From Capsaspora owczarzaki ATCC 30864 (taxonomy: Eukaryota; Opisthokonta; Filasterea): a stretch of DNA of 64,000 nucleotides. The DNA is taken from positions 690,129 through 754,128 of the forward strand of contig NW_011887298.1 in NCBI RefSeq assembly GCF_000151315.2, given 5' to 3'. The translations under genes were made by a program, and so were the position numbers. Shown in pieces: positions 32,409 to 45,353 of the stretch (positions within the stretch are counted from its first letter, which is position 1; each line of letters opens with the position of its first letter). Under the pieces are notes generated by a model. The model was not told the origin of the DNA, did not search any database, and saw only the letters and a program-made list of their open reading frames with translations.

Positions 32409-35400
32409 TCACAACCAAGGTTGCCAAGTGACGTCCATGCGACGAAGGTCGTCTAGATTGGTCGCCGTGGCGATCAGCTTGAGTGCGTTTGCTGACACGC
32501 GAGTTTGCGAGGACGGGGCCAGATTGATGTCGGAGGGAACAAGCCGAGACTCGTTGCGGGTCGACTCTGCGGCGGTGGTGGGTGCAAAGGCGACAGATTG
32601 GAGACGCGACATGATTCCGGCAACGTTTTCGTTGACGCGCTCAATCAGCGGGCGCCCATCGATCGCTGTGCGTTTCGTGTTGGCTGGGTGCGCAAAGTAC
32701 CACGCAACAAGCTCATCGCGCATGTAAATCGTGAGCAAGTCGTCCAAGTTGGCCTGCACAAAACAAAACAAAACAAAACAAACAAAAAAAAAAAACCAAA
32801 GAGTTGCACAACGCAAGAAAATGAGCAAAGTGGTTGGTTATATATCAGCAACTCTCGCAACGAATGGACGTACCTCGGGTTGAGCAAGCGCGCGAGCAAC
32901 CGACATGAACGCTCCTGTGAAAGGGCCTTCAACGCCAACGCGTGTGATAAAGTGCTCCAAGTTTGGTGTCAAGCGGAAGGGAACTGCCTCCGTGTTTTCC
33001 AAGCGACCCGAATGGCTGAAGGCTGCAGCGAGGAAAGATTTTCCACAACAAACAAAAAAAACCAAAAAACAAACGAATCGACAAACCAAAGCAAGACAAA
33101 AAGTGAGACTACCGCAACACTTCGACGGCATCCAGTTCTATCAGCAGAGTGCAAGCAGCTTACTTGGATGCAAATCAGAGAGCACAACATTGCCAGAAGC
33201 CAAAGAGAAGCTCATTCGGTGCGGGTAGCGTTGACCAAGCAGGAGAATGTGAGAGAGAAGCGACAAGGTTGCAAGCTGACGCGTAATTTGCCGACGGAAA
33301 ATCCACAAATCAGAGGCTGATTCGAGGCTCCGAGCAAAATAGTGAGCAAGCACGGTTGGCGGGCAGAGAGCGCCCTCGCCATGCGTGAGTTGCTGGAAGG
33401 TCTCCCGCGAGGTTGAGACTGGCCCAGGGGCGACGGCGGGCAAATCCAAGGGAGTGCTGACTGGCGCGGGGGAGGCAGAATCGCCTGGCAACACGAGTGC
33501 TTGGAAGGCGCGCGCGATGACAGCATCGGCGGGAAGACCGAGCGCAGTCAAGCGATGCTTCAGGATGGCTTCCATCGACACGGTGCTGAGCTCATCGTGC
33601 AGCAGACGGGCGTGAGGGGAGAGGGGAATTGGAGCAGGAAGCGCCAGCGAGAGCCCACGACGGTCCGCCTCGCCATCGCGCTTCAGCAGCGGCGTAAGCG
33701 AGTTGCAAAGTTGGACGACGCGCTCCTCGGAACGTGCTTGGCGGGCTGACGTGTGTTGGAGAAGGAATGCATACAGCTTGCCGTTGCTAGCACGCACGGT
33801 AATGCGCCTGTAGGACGCGCTGTGACGGTAGACGACCTCAACTTCGGGAAGGAACGAAACGATGCACACAGGCTCAAAGAACGGAGATGGCGGTTCCTGG
33901 CCACCAAGAGAAGCGGCCTGTTGCGTTTGGATCTGAGCCAGCTGGCTTTGTGCTGCGACGCCATCCACATGCAGAAGCGAGGCTTGCGTCAGTCCTGGAA
34001 CGTGAATGTTATCGGCCGGAATCTGAGACAGATACCGACTCGAGCCTTCCAACCGAGCAAACCGCGGCAAGCGATCCACGTCGTTCTGGAGCCGTCCGTG
34101 CCAGTAGCGCAGTCGCTCAATCACGCGGCGCAGAGAGGAGCCTCCCGGCTGAGCCAAATCAAAGTCTTGGAAGAAGGCCTGCTTGTACTGCGCAAGACTT
34201 GGCGCAGCAGACTGGCCAAAGAACGACTGCTGCAATCGCTTCAGGTGAAGCTCGATCTGATGAGGCACAACACCGGGGGCCAAGGCGGTGGCGGCGCGAC
34301 CAGAGAACGTCGACGTCGTTGCGGGCGCTGCGGTGGCCCGTTGCAGACACTCTGTCAGCAGGGCTTGCAACGTGCGCAGCAATTCTTCCTCGGAGAGCGG
34401 TTTGAATCGCGTCGTGAGCTCGTCAATCATGAATTCAATGGTGGAGGCGAGCGCCGGATGCGCCTGTCGGACGACGCTCATGACGCCGTTCACCATCTTT
34501 TGAGAGACCGGGGCAGCAAACGGTGCAGGCTTGGCTTGGCCGGGCAGCAGCGATTGGTTTTGCTGCTGTTGCTGCTGCTGAACAAGGGCGCGAATTTCAA
34601 GGAAGGTCGATCGAAGGTTGTAATAGAGCGCCTGCGGGAAAGCCTTGGCGACACGTTTCAGAATCGTGGCGACCTCGGCAGCCTCGGGACGAGAAAGCGC
34701 TGCAAGCAGCTGCGGAATCCAAGGTAGCCAATATTCGTCCGGAACTGTGTCGCCATGCTTTTCCAGAGCGGCGGCCAACGGGCGACCAGCGGACGCATCG
34801 TCAAACGTCAAAAGCCACAAAACACGAGCCAGTAGGTGACGGGCAGTCCGTGGCGAGGATCCTTTGCAGGCGTAGAGGTAGCACGCAATGGCATTCGTCG
34901 CAAACTGCATGCGTTCATGGACGGCGACGACAGGCTCGTTGGCGGCGGCTCCAGATGTCTCCGCATCAACACCAAGCTGCGTGGCGCTGGACGGTTTCGC
35001 GTCTGTCGCTGGTGGTGGTACAAACATGCCATCGCAGAAGCGGCCCCACTCAGTCCACCCGCGGGAGAAGGTGTGGTCAAGCTGCAAAGAGACAGCGTAC
35101 TGTTCGTGAGCTCCATCCGAGTCACCGAGGCGGGCCTTGAGCGCAGCTTTCAGCGCAAACAACTCTGCCTGCTGCGCCTTGGTGAAGAATGTCAGGTTGG
35201 CGCTGCTCAGCAGTCCCAAATTCTTGGCCAAGTCCGAGCCGAGTTGCAAAGAGCAGCGCGCCTGTTCGCGGAGCTGGCAGAAGGCCTCGTTCACTCCCAT
35301 GTTGGGCAACGTATACACGCGAGTCAGGAATGTACGCGACAGGCGCGGCAATCGGTGCTTGCGAGCGACATGCGCGAGCGTTGTCATCACCCACGCCGTT

Positions 35401-38400
35401 TCGTGATCACCACCGTGCATGGCCATCATCGACTGACGAGAACTGAGCGATATCAAGCTCAACTTGTCAATCACGGGTGGGAACTGAAGCGCTTGTGAGA
35501 CGGCGGAAAAGACCTGCTGGCGCCATCCCAAAACGCCGTACCAGCTCGTCAGCGCGTCAGATCGATTTGGGCACCGCTCGCGCCACGTCTCGAGGATGCC
35601 ATGAAGCTCGGGCAGCACATGAGACTGGAGGGCAAGCAAGGCCTGGTCAGCGGCGGCCGCCGCTTGAGTGGACACGTTGGCCAGCGAGTTGGACGTGACG
35701 GATGTCACCATCGTCTGAAGCAAGGTCCCGAGCACATGCGCAGACTCGGACAATTCAACGAGAAGCTGAGATTGCTGCAAAAGAGAAGCGTGTGTAGCGC
35801 TGGCGACATGAGGCATTTCGGGCAACGCGTGCCACTCGCGCAGCGACAGCTGCGTGGCCTCTTCGCACAATCGAACAACCTGGGCAACGCGCTGAGGGAC
35901 CGAGTCAAAGTAGGGCTTGACTTGGGAGAGGGACACGCGCTGTTGCTGCAAAAAGGCAGTGTACAGGGAGTGAATAGGATCGAGCAGGAGCGAGGCAGCG
36001 GTCGAGTAGGTGCGGTGCATTCGGAGCCAGGACGAGTCGGTCTGCGTGTTTTCAACCGAGATCAGCGCATGACGATGCAGTTGCCAGTCGCCGACTTTCA
36101 AGGCAGAGTCTAGGAGCAACGCGCCCTGTCCATCGACCTTGGCAAAATCGTTGAGAACGTCCCACTGACCGAGCTCCTCGGCACACGCAGCCCAGCGCTC
36201 TTCCCACAGTCGGAATTCTCGACGAAGGAAAACAGGTCGCGACTCTCCTCGAGGACGGTTGCTGTGGTGGAGCATGACGCGCTCGTAGACTTGTTCGGCA
36301 TGCTCCCACAGGCCCAGCTGCTCGAGCGAGAGTGCGCGAGCAGTCTCTGGCACTTGTGCACGACGCATCCATGCCCCGCGCCACATGTCCGCTTCACCCA
36401 TGCGCAGATAGAGATCCGACAGCACATCGTTACAATACGCCTCTGCGTCATCGGCCTCTGGCTGAAGGTGTCGTGAATCGGAAGATGAGACAGACCAATC
36501 TGCACCCGTCTCGCCGTCCGTCTCCATAGCAAAGATGCCAAACTGGTCAAACTTGGAGCTGGGAAGAACACTCTTCAGATCGACCGCAGACAAGTGTGGA
36601 ATGTCGGAATGGGGAACGAGGGCGGTTGCGTCGTGCACACTCGCCGCCGCTTTGGCAGCGTAGATGGCATCTTCTCGTTTCGACAGCCCTCGCGTGACCG
36701 GGGCGACATCTTCAAGCATGAGCAGGGCAGAGAATGGTGCATTGTGCGTCGTGCCAATGTACTGCAGACAGAACGGAGGCAGTCGCAGAGCAGGAATGGA
36801 TGGTAAAGGACTTCCGAGCGAGAGGGACGGCAAGCTGCACCGACGAACGGCCTCCAAAACATCCTGCACCACACTGGGCCGAACATGAGCGTGCCGCGCA
36901 AGATAGGGTTTGTTGAAAAACGACTCTAGTGAGCTTGCCAGCTCCTCCTGGGTACGAGTCGCTCGGTGGTCGGCCGCAGTCGTCGTTAGAGCACGCCAAA
37001 TACCGCCAAAGATGGCGAAAAAGAGATCGCGAGTCACTTCAGCACTGCCGTGCAGCAGGTTGCACAGGGCCACCAAGGGGCGCTCCAGCCCTTGCTGACG
37101 CGCCGCCGCCAGACTTGCGCGATGGCCCGAAAGGATGGACTCGAGCGATTCGCTCAGACCTGCTGGCTCACCTTCACCCGCCGACGACAACGCGAGGTCG
37201 GACTCTTGGCCGCCATCTCGACGCAGCTTGAGAGATTTTCGCGGCTTGTGCGCAGATTGGATGAAGGAACGATCGACGCCGTCAGCAGGAGAAGAAGAGG
37301 TGTCCATCGGAACAGTTTCAGTCAACCCGGCGTCGCCGTCGCTGTCGGGCTTGACGTGCATTCGAAGGGATGTTTCAGTTGCCTTTGGGCGCGAAGTCGC
37401 CTCCAAGCGGTGGCGGGCGGCGGCACGCGCACTGGAGGAAGGCTGGGCCAGAGCAGATCCAATTTCACCACCGGCATGGCCGATGGCAAGCAACAGATGG
37501 ACGGCTTGTTTGAGCCAGTAGTGACCCGCAACAGACTCCCATGACTGCACGCTCAGAACGTAGACAAGTCGCTCGACAAGCGTGGTGCCAATGTTCTCAT
37601 GCATGATGGCCAGGAAGCGACCACGAGCTTTGGCGTCGGACGATTTGAGGCCGGACAAGAACACTGGCTGCAGCAAGACGGTCAGATCTGTTCCAAGCAG
37701 CAATGGATCGAGATACACTTGCTCGACAAGCTGCAAAAATGCCGCCGTTGAGCCAGCGGTCGCAGGCGAACCCTTTTGCACCCGCTGGTGCAATCGAGTG
37801 ACCAGTGTGGAAAACTCAAGTGCCGACGGGAACACCAATGGGCGATGCACAAGCGGCAGCCACGTTTTGAGGGCTTCCGAAATGGTTGCAAACGTCTGGG
37901 GAGAGTTGCTACGATCGAGCAACATGGTGAGTCCGTTCATGAGTGCACGACGAGCTTCCGGATGTTCGTGGACTCGATATTGGAAGATGTTGACGAATTC
38001 CTGCAGAACAACCGGCCAGGATGTGGTGGTGGTGGTGGTGGTGGTGGTGGTGGTCGTTGTCGTCGTCGTTGTCGCGGCCGTCGTCGTCGCCGTCATTGGA
38101 GCAGACGTTGCACTCGCATCAGGGTGCAGCAAATGGTCACGGATTGCTTGGGTGAAAGCCGCCGTCAGGTGAGACATGTGCTTGTCGAGATAATCGGCAC
38201 GATGGGCGCCAAGAGTGCTCGCGTAGGGCAGAGTACCGCCCAAGACGGCGACCAGAGCGGATAGCGAAGGGGTTGGCGTGTCCGTCACGTCAATGCTGGT
38301 TGTGCTCTCCACTTCAGGCTCGTCTGGCTTGGGCTCAGAGTACTGGGCGACCGCGGCCAAATCTCGCGTGACGAGCTCATCAACACAGGCGTAGAACATG

Positions 38401-41400
38401 TCGAGGGCAGGCCGGTCGGATGCGTTGGCAATTTCATCAGTGGAGCTGGCTTGGAAGGCTGCGACCACGTTCGCGGACGACTCCAGTGCCACAAAGTCCG
38501 TCAACGGATGGATGGTCAGCAATGTCCGCAGCACCCCAACGACGCTGCGCCGAATAATCGGCGACGGACGCACGGCGCATCGCTGCAGGCTGCGGGACAA
38601 GAGGTTGACGTGAGCCAGCGCCTGTGCCGGTGGTTGCATCTCGAGCGCCAGGGCAAAAATGTCCAGCGCAGTCGCCAAGTTTGTCATGTTCGAGGGAATG
38701 GTCAGATCGGCCTGGAGCAGCTTTTCAAAGTACGAGAATTTGATGCTGGCATTAGGCCAAAGCGTCGGAGTGAGGACAAGCTTTAAGAGTTCGAGACAGC
38801 GCGTGGTGAGATCGTCCGTGGAGCTGGCACCAGACGACGACGACGCAGAGCCGCTCGCGGCAGCTGAAGCGCCAGTCCCCGAGCTAGAGCTGGGAAGTGG
38901 CTCGACCTGGCACGCAACGCGCACCAAAAAGTTGCAAACGACCTCAACAAACGCCGACTGCAACTTGAACGATGATGATGATGATGAAGAAGACGATGAT
39001 GCGCCGGATGCCGACTGCTGCTTGGTTGCAGGGCTGATGGCCATTCCGCTGTCAACGGTTGCGTCCTCATCGGCGAGCGATGAAGCGGATGAAACACCAC
39101 CAGTGGGGACGGTGCGAGACGTGACTGGGGTTGTCGCGTTGCTGTTGGGTGCGATGCCAGGCACAGCAGCGGGATCCTGCTCCGATGCCCTTCGAAGTTC
39201 CCAGCGAATGATCAGTTCGGCAATGTCCACGGCAAGTTTGCGGTTTTCGAGCGGCGCTGGACCATACAGGCCGATGCGCGTCAACGCGTCGACCAACTGC
39301 AGAATGAGGTGACTGCGGTTGTGGTAGAACAGGTCTGGATGCCGCACCAGGATGTGCAGGACGTGGATGAGTTGCGCCAACGTGTGCCCGTCGTCCACAA
39401 TGACCTTTTTCGTCCATCGCACCCAGAGTGGGAAGCGAGGGTCACGATCCACCGGACCGCGAACAGGAAGCACAGGCACCAAAATGTCGAGAGCCTGACG
39501 CACGAGGTGTCGAGCCTCTGGTTGGTGGGCCTTCAGAAGCGACACGTACACTTGCAGAACAATGCGCGGGGGAATGTCAAAAGCTTCAATAATCCGCGCA
39601 ATAAGCACATAGGCACAGTGCTTGACGTGCGGATCGTCGCTCTTCAGGAAGCTCCAAGCAAACTTGATGAGCTCCTTGCGCATGTCCACCATCTCGCTCG
39701 CAACGTGGCGAACCAGCAAGGCAACAAACTGCATGATTTCCAGCTTGAGCGCGTCCGACTGCACCTGATGGGTCAACGCCGAACTAGCGGCAGCGCTTCC
39801 AGCTGCGCCGCCGTCCAAAGCATCCAGCAACCCCAACGCATCGTTGGCAAAGATGCCCGAGCTGGTTTCCTGCGAGGCCATGCCGATGATTTTGGAGGCG
39901 ACAAGGGAAAGCATTTCCTGATCGAAGAGGGTCTCCTCGCCCTGTTCAAACACCCTCGCGCAGATGGCCCTGACGAGGTGTCGAAGAATTTTCGCCTTGG
40001 CCGCCAGCGAGTAGGTTGTTCCGGAAAACTCTGACAAAAAGCGAGTCACAATTGCCCGACGCACATCCAAGGGCCATTTCTGTTGTGTGCATTGGAGGAG
40101 CATGTGTGCATGCGTAAGGTGAGAATGGAGCAAGAACAAGACCATGTTTTTCCCCCCCCCCGCAACTCCAACCTTCAAAAATAAGCAAAAGAGTCACTTA
40201 CAACAACAACCTCCCGCTCGAAAAAGACTTGAATAAAGCCGAGGTCGGGCGGGAGCTGCAAATCGCTGCTGACAAGGCCCATTTTGAACAGGACTTCTGT
40301 GCAATCGGACTGCGCAGTGCGACAGTAATCAACACAGCACTCCAAGAGCATGACAGCGGCACGATGCTTGCTAAAAAGAATGCTGCAAACGTCCTGCCGT
40401 TCACCAGACAGCAGACCCTGCGCAGACTGGACCAAGTCGTCCAGCAAGGACAAAATCCGCTGCGTCACGGCCGGCGAGTCGACCAGCAGGGCTGGCCGGA
40501 AGGAAAGAAGGGTGTGGATTGTCATCAGGCCCTGGTACTTGAGCTCGGCCAGCGCTGTCGCCGGACTATCGTCGACGTGCACATCGATACCAATCCACCG
40601 AGGGAAGGATTGCGCGTTGCTCGCTGACTGCTGTTGCAACAGAATTTGCTGTTGCTGCTGCTGGTGCGTTTGAAGTTGATTGAGCGTGAGCTGCAAGCTC
40701 TGAATACGAGCCTGATGCTGCGAGATGGTGCTGTTAAACGTCTGCTCGAAAAACAAGGGGTTGTCAACGAGACTGATAACGGCTGCGCGCAGGGCTTCTC
40801 CCGCAGGCATTCGCAAAAGATGCTGGAACAAGCGCGAAAAGCGCGGCTGCGACAAACGCAGCAAAAAGTAGGGAGCACTTTCACTCGCATAGTTGCAGCA
40901 GTACTTGAGGAGCGGCTCCCGGAATGGGCTCGACTCGTTTCGCCCGAGCACGACTTCCAGATCGAGCGTGAGTGAGACCAGCGAGTCCAAGAACTTGAGC
41001 GCACTGGGCGGGTGCATGTGGAAGACGTTGAGGATGGCCGTGGCAATCGCGACTTCTTCAGGCTCCTTCCAAAGCCTCGTTGGCGGCGTTTGGGTGGCAA
41101 GCAAGAAGCGGTCGGGGTCTGTCCATTTCCGCAGATGCTCGAGTAGCTTGTCGCCGAGTGTCACATTGAAGCAGCTGCCAAGAAGCTCAACAAGCCGCGA
41201 CAAGCCTGCCAGCAAGGGGAGCGAGAGTTTTCGATGCTCTGCCAGGTTGAGCAGCACGGGCCGCAGCGACTGCTGAAGAATATCTTTTGGCAACTTGTGC
41301 TGCTGGACAGTCAGATGCAGTCCAGCAGCGGCGGCGTGCGCCACTTGCGGAGCAGGCGAAGCCACTCCGCGGAAGAACACGGCGGTGCAGCGATTGCGAA

Positions 41401-44400
41401 TGTCCTGCTGGAATAGTTCGTCAAACTCGCCCGTTTCTAGCGCCGTGGCGAGCAAGCTGATGCCATGCGCTCGCAGCGAGTCGATTGGGGTCGGAACTTG
41501 TGGCAGGGGCTGGGGGAATGGCAGGCTCTTTGGAAGGAGGTTGTTGGGTTGGTTCCCGTGAGAAATCCCACCCAGGTGCGAGCCATTGCCCTCTTCTGCG
41601 CGAAGGAGCGCGATTCCGTCCACGGTCATGCCGACAAAAGCAGAGGACAGTCCGGTTCGCGAAGAAATCATTGCCAAAGGAGTGGCTTCGTGGCGAGCCA
41701 GCGCAGCATCGTCTTGCTCGCAAATGACCAGCACTTCCGTGAGAACGCGAGCAAGATCAGAGGAAGAGCTTGCTGCAGCAGCTTGGACCAAGAACGCGAG
41801 CGCGTGGTGCAGGCCAAACGTGAGCGCTGACATGCACGCAGCCTGCATGGGCAGCATCCAGCTCCGCAAGGTCTTTGGCAAAATGGTTTGCATAAACACG
41901 GCCTGCATGGGCTCGAGAAGCTCTTGCAGCGGTCTACCACACACGCTGGCGATTCGGACAAGCAGCTCTTGCACTTGAGTGCGCACGACAATCTTGGGAG
42001 AGACCAGCTCGGGGACCAGGAGGGCGAGAAGATCATTCACCATGGCGCGCTCAGCTTCCGTCCAGGCATCAAACGAGCTGGAAATGGCCACGTCAACCAG
42101 CGAGAGTTCCGGTTCCGCCACTTGACTCGTGCGATGCTCGAAGCACGCATTGAAAATGACAAGGATGGTTTCCTGAATGTGCCGCACTAGGCTGACGCTG
42201 CAATCTGCCGCGCTGTCGGTGAGCATGAAAATGCACGCGCGAAGAAGCAGGGTGGCATTCTGCTGGACCCAGGGCCGTCCAAACAAGCCGCAAAGATGCG
42301 ACAGCGCACGACAAGCGCCCACTTTGCGATAGATTTCGCGCTCGCTTCCCAGGGCAACGATTTGCCGAACCAGCGCGTCCGTAACGGCCAAATGGGCAAG
42401 AGCAGGCACAGGCAGAGCCAACGCTGCAGCAAGCGTCTCCAACCACAGGTCGAGGTATTGCGCAGCAGCTGGAAACCAGTCCGCGCATTCATGGCCCATG
42501 ACTGTGACGATTGCGTGCTGAAAGGCCGCCACTTCGTCGGCGCTCGAGGCAATCAGCAACTCACGCGTCGAAAGATGCAAGACCGCGTCCGCTCCGAGAG
42601 CCAACGTGTTGATGGCCACCTGACGCACGACCAATTTGAGCGTGTTGGAGGCAGCGGAGGCCAAGTCAGGAACGGTCGAGGCAACGAGGCCCGCACACAT
42701 GAGGGAGCTCAGCATTCGACTGTGCTCTCGGGCTGCCGCGGTGGGTTGCGCCTCAAGCGGCAGCGGACTCGGGGCGGATGTTGCAGCACTCGTAGCGGCT
42801 GCACTGCTGTCAGGGTTGGCCTCGGGTTGAGCAACGTCCGACGTCGAAACATCCATTGCGTCGGCAGGCTTGCTTGCTTCCGTCAAGGTCGCCTTTGCCT
42901 CCAGCTCAGCCAGGCGCGGCTGGAATACTTCCAAAATCTTCAAAGCATATGCCTGGACTGCGTCAGAGAGGGCTTCATCTGAAGCTGAAGGCGTGCCGTC
43001 AACACACAACGCGGCCAGCAAGCTGGACTCGACAAGTTGCCAAGCATTCTCCCGCAAATGTGCGTCCACAGCAGCGCTGAGCGCGGTCGCAGGGGTTTGG
43101 GAAAACGAGTGCAGCGCGCTGACCAGGGCATGAGCTGCGGCACTCGATGCGAGAGCGGCTTCAGCGGTGGTTGGCAGCGACCCAGCAGACGTGGTGGCGG
43201 GCTGGGCGCTGGTCATTGCGGACGAGTTTAACACGGTCGTACTGGCCAGAGCAGCCGCCGCCATGAGCACGTGCCCCGCAAATTCAAGTGGAGCATCCAA
43301 GGGAAGGCGCAGTTCCGTGCGCATGCTGGGCATCAAGTCGAACGGGACGACAATATCTGCGCCCACTTCCAGGCTACGGACGGGGTTTGGGCTGAGGTCC
43401 AGCGTCGGGGTTGCAGACTTCCCAAAGGGAAGGACTGAACCGACGGCCGATGATTCGGCTGGAAGACGGAAGTTTAGGTTTGACGTGTGGTCGAGAGCCA
43501 CGCGATTGGCCCCACCAAGCTTGCCGAGTATTCGGAATGCGATCGAGCCATACTGCGATTGTGACTGTGACGAAGAGGCGGAGCTTGCGACGCTGCTTGC
43601 AGTCGTGGGATCTGGACTGGGAACAATACCAGAGCCCTGCCCGACATTGTTCATCTGCGGTCGAAGCTGCAGCATCAGCCCGAGGCAAATATCGTCTCGG
43701 AATGGCTGCACGATCGGGTCAAAGAACGACGGGGCAACATTGTCGAGACAAAGCTCGAGGGTACGCAGCGCCTGGCCCGTCACTTCCGAGTTCATGCGGA
43801 GCGCAAGAACAAAGGGAGTCATCAAGAACTTGAGGTACGGAAGCAGGGACGACAGGCGCACGGGAACGGCGAGGCACAATTCGACGCACAAGTCTCTCAT
43901 CAGCGGGCAGTAGCGGCCAGAGAACGGCTCCGACAGACGCCGATTCAGAGTCTCTAACAGCGACGGAAGCAGCGGGAGAAAGTCGCGATGGATGTGCTCA
44001 AATTTGCCGCTACTGATTGCGCGAAAGAGGGCGCGAAGCAAGTAGAGGTAGTTCAGGGGTTCCGGCGCAATCTGTGACAAGACCAGACAGCGGTTGACAA
44101 TATCCGGGAGCACATATTGTAGGTGGTCCTCGTGCTTGTCTGGAAAAATGGAGATGGCGCCAAACACGAGCTTGAACAGCCGAAGCATGACATTCGACGC
44201 GTTCTTGTCCGATGCGCCCAGCACTTCCATGCGGTCGACGAGGAACCGGAGAAAGCGCGACACAAACAGGCGGGACACTGAAATGTTGGCCAGGAAATGT
44301 TGCGGGATGGTGGACAGGGCATGGTTGTCAGTGATGCGCTGCAACATCAACGGCAAGTGCGTCTGAACAACTTCAAGGAAGGTTGGTTCATCCAGCGAAA

Positions 44401-45265
44401 TGAATGCGCTCGCAAACATGTCAAACGTGTCCTTCTCGTCTTTGGCAGCATACGCGAATGCCTGAGCCATCGCCCCGGTCGCCCCACGAGCCGCGACGGC
44501 TTGGGTGACGGCATTGGCCAGGTGCGAGTAAATGTCAAAGCAGAGCAAGGTGTGTCGAAAGACGTCATGCAACAGGTGCACTTCGTCTGGCTTGAGCACC
44601 GGCAAGAGCAAGAGTGAATGCTGGTTGCATGTCTGAATGGAGTGGACAAGCGTTTTGAACCCTGCGACAAGCGTGCGGACCAACAGCCGCAGATCTTTTG
44701 TCATGTCTCCCAGCGTCTCGGGGTGCTGAAGAGTCGAAATGCCCGGCTTGGGGCGCTCCAAACCCATGTAGGCCTCAAGGCAGGCGATGGAATCGTCGTC
44801 CAGCCCCGCAACGGCGAGAAGGGGAGGAGTCTGGGTGGCAGGAGCGATGGAGCTCACTGATTGCGGTGGACCAGTCGTCACGACAGCGGCTGATGTTGGC
44901 GACCGAACATGGACCAGAACCAGTTTCATGAACGGAGAAATGATGCGATTGGTCGAATCAAGCTTGCTGGCAAAGATGGCCAAAATGTGCACCAGCAAAT
45001 CTCTCCCCGAGCCCGGATCTGCTTCGTCGCGCTTCGTAATGACGTCCGTCAGATTGAGCAGCAGCTTGAGCGACATGTTCTGCACCGAGACCGGCAAGGT
45101 TGCGTCAAGAATGTTCTGAGCGTGCAGCTTGATGACGCGCTGTAGCTGATCGATTGTCAGCTCAGTTCGGATGTGGTGGAGCAAGTCGGCAAGCATGCTG
45201 AACGCCAACGGGCGCAGTGTTTGGTGTGCGGTTAGGCCGTGTCCGACGAGAACCTATGCGGGGGG

Positions 45266-45353
<88 letters not shown>

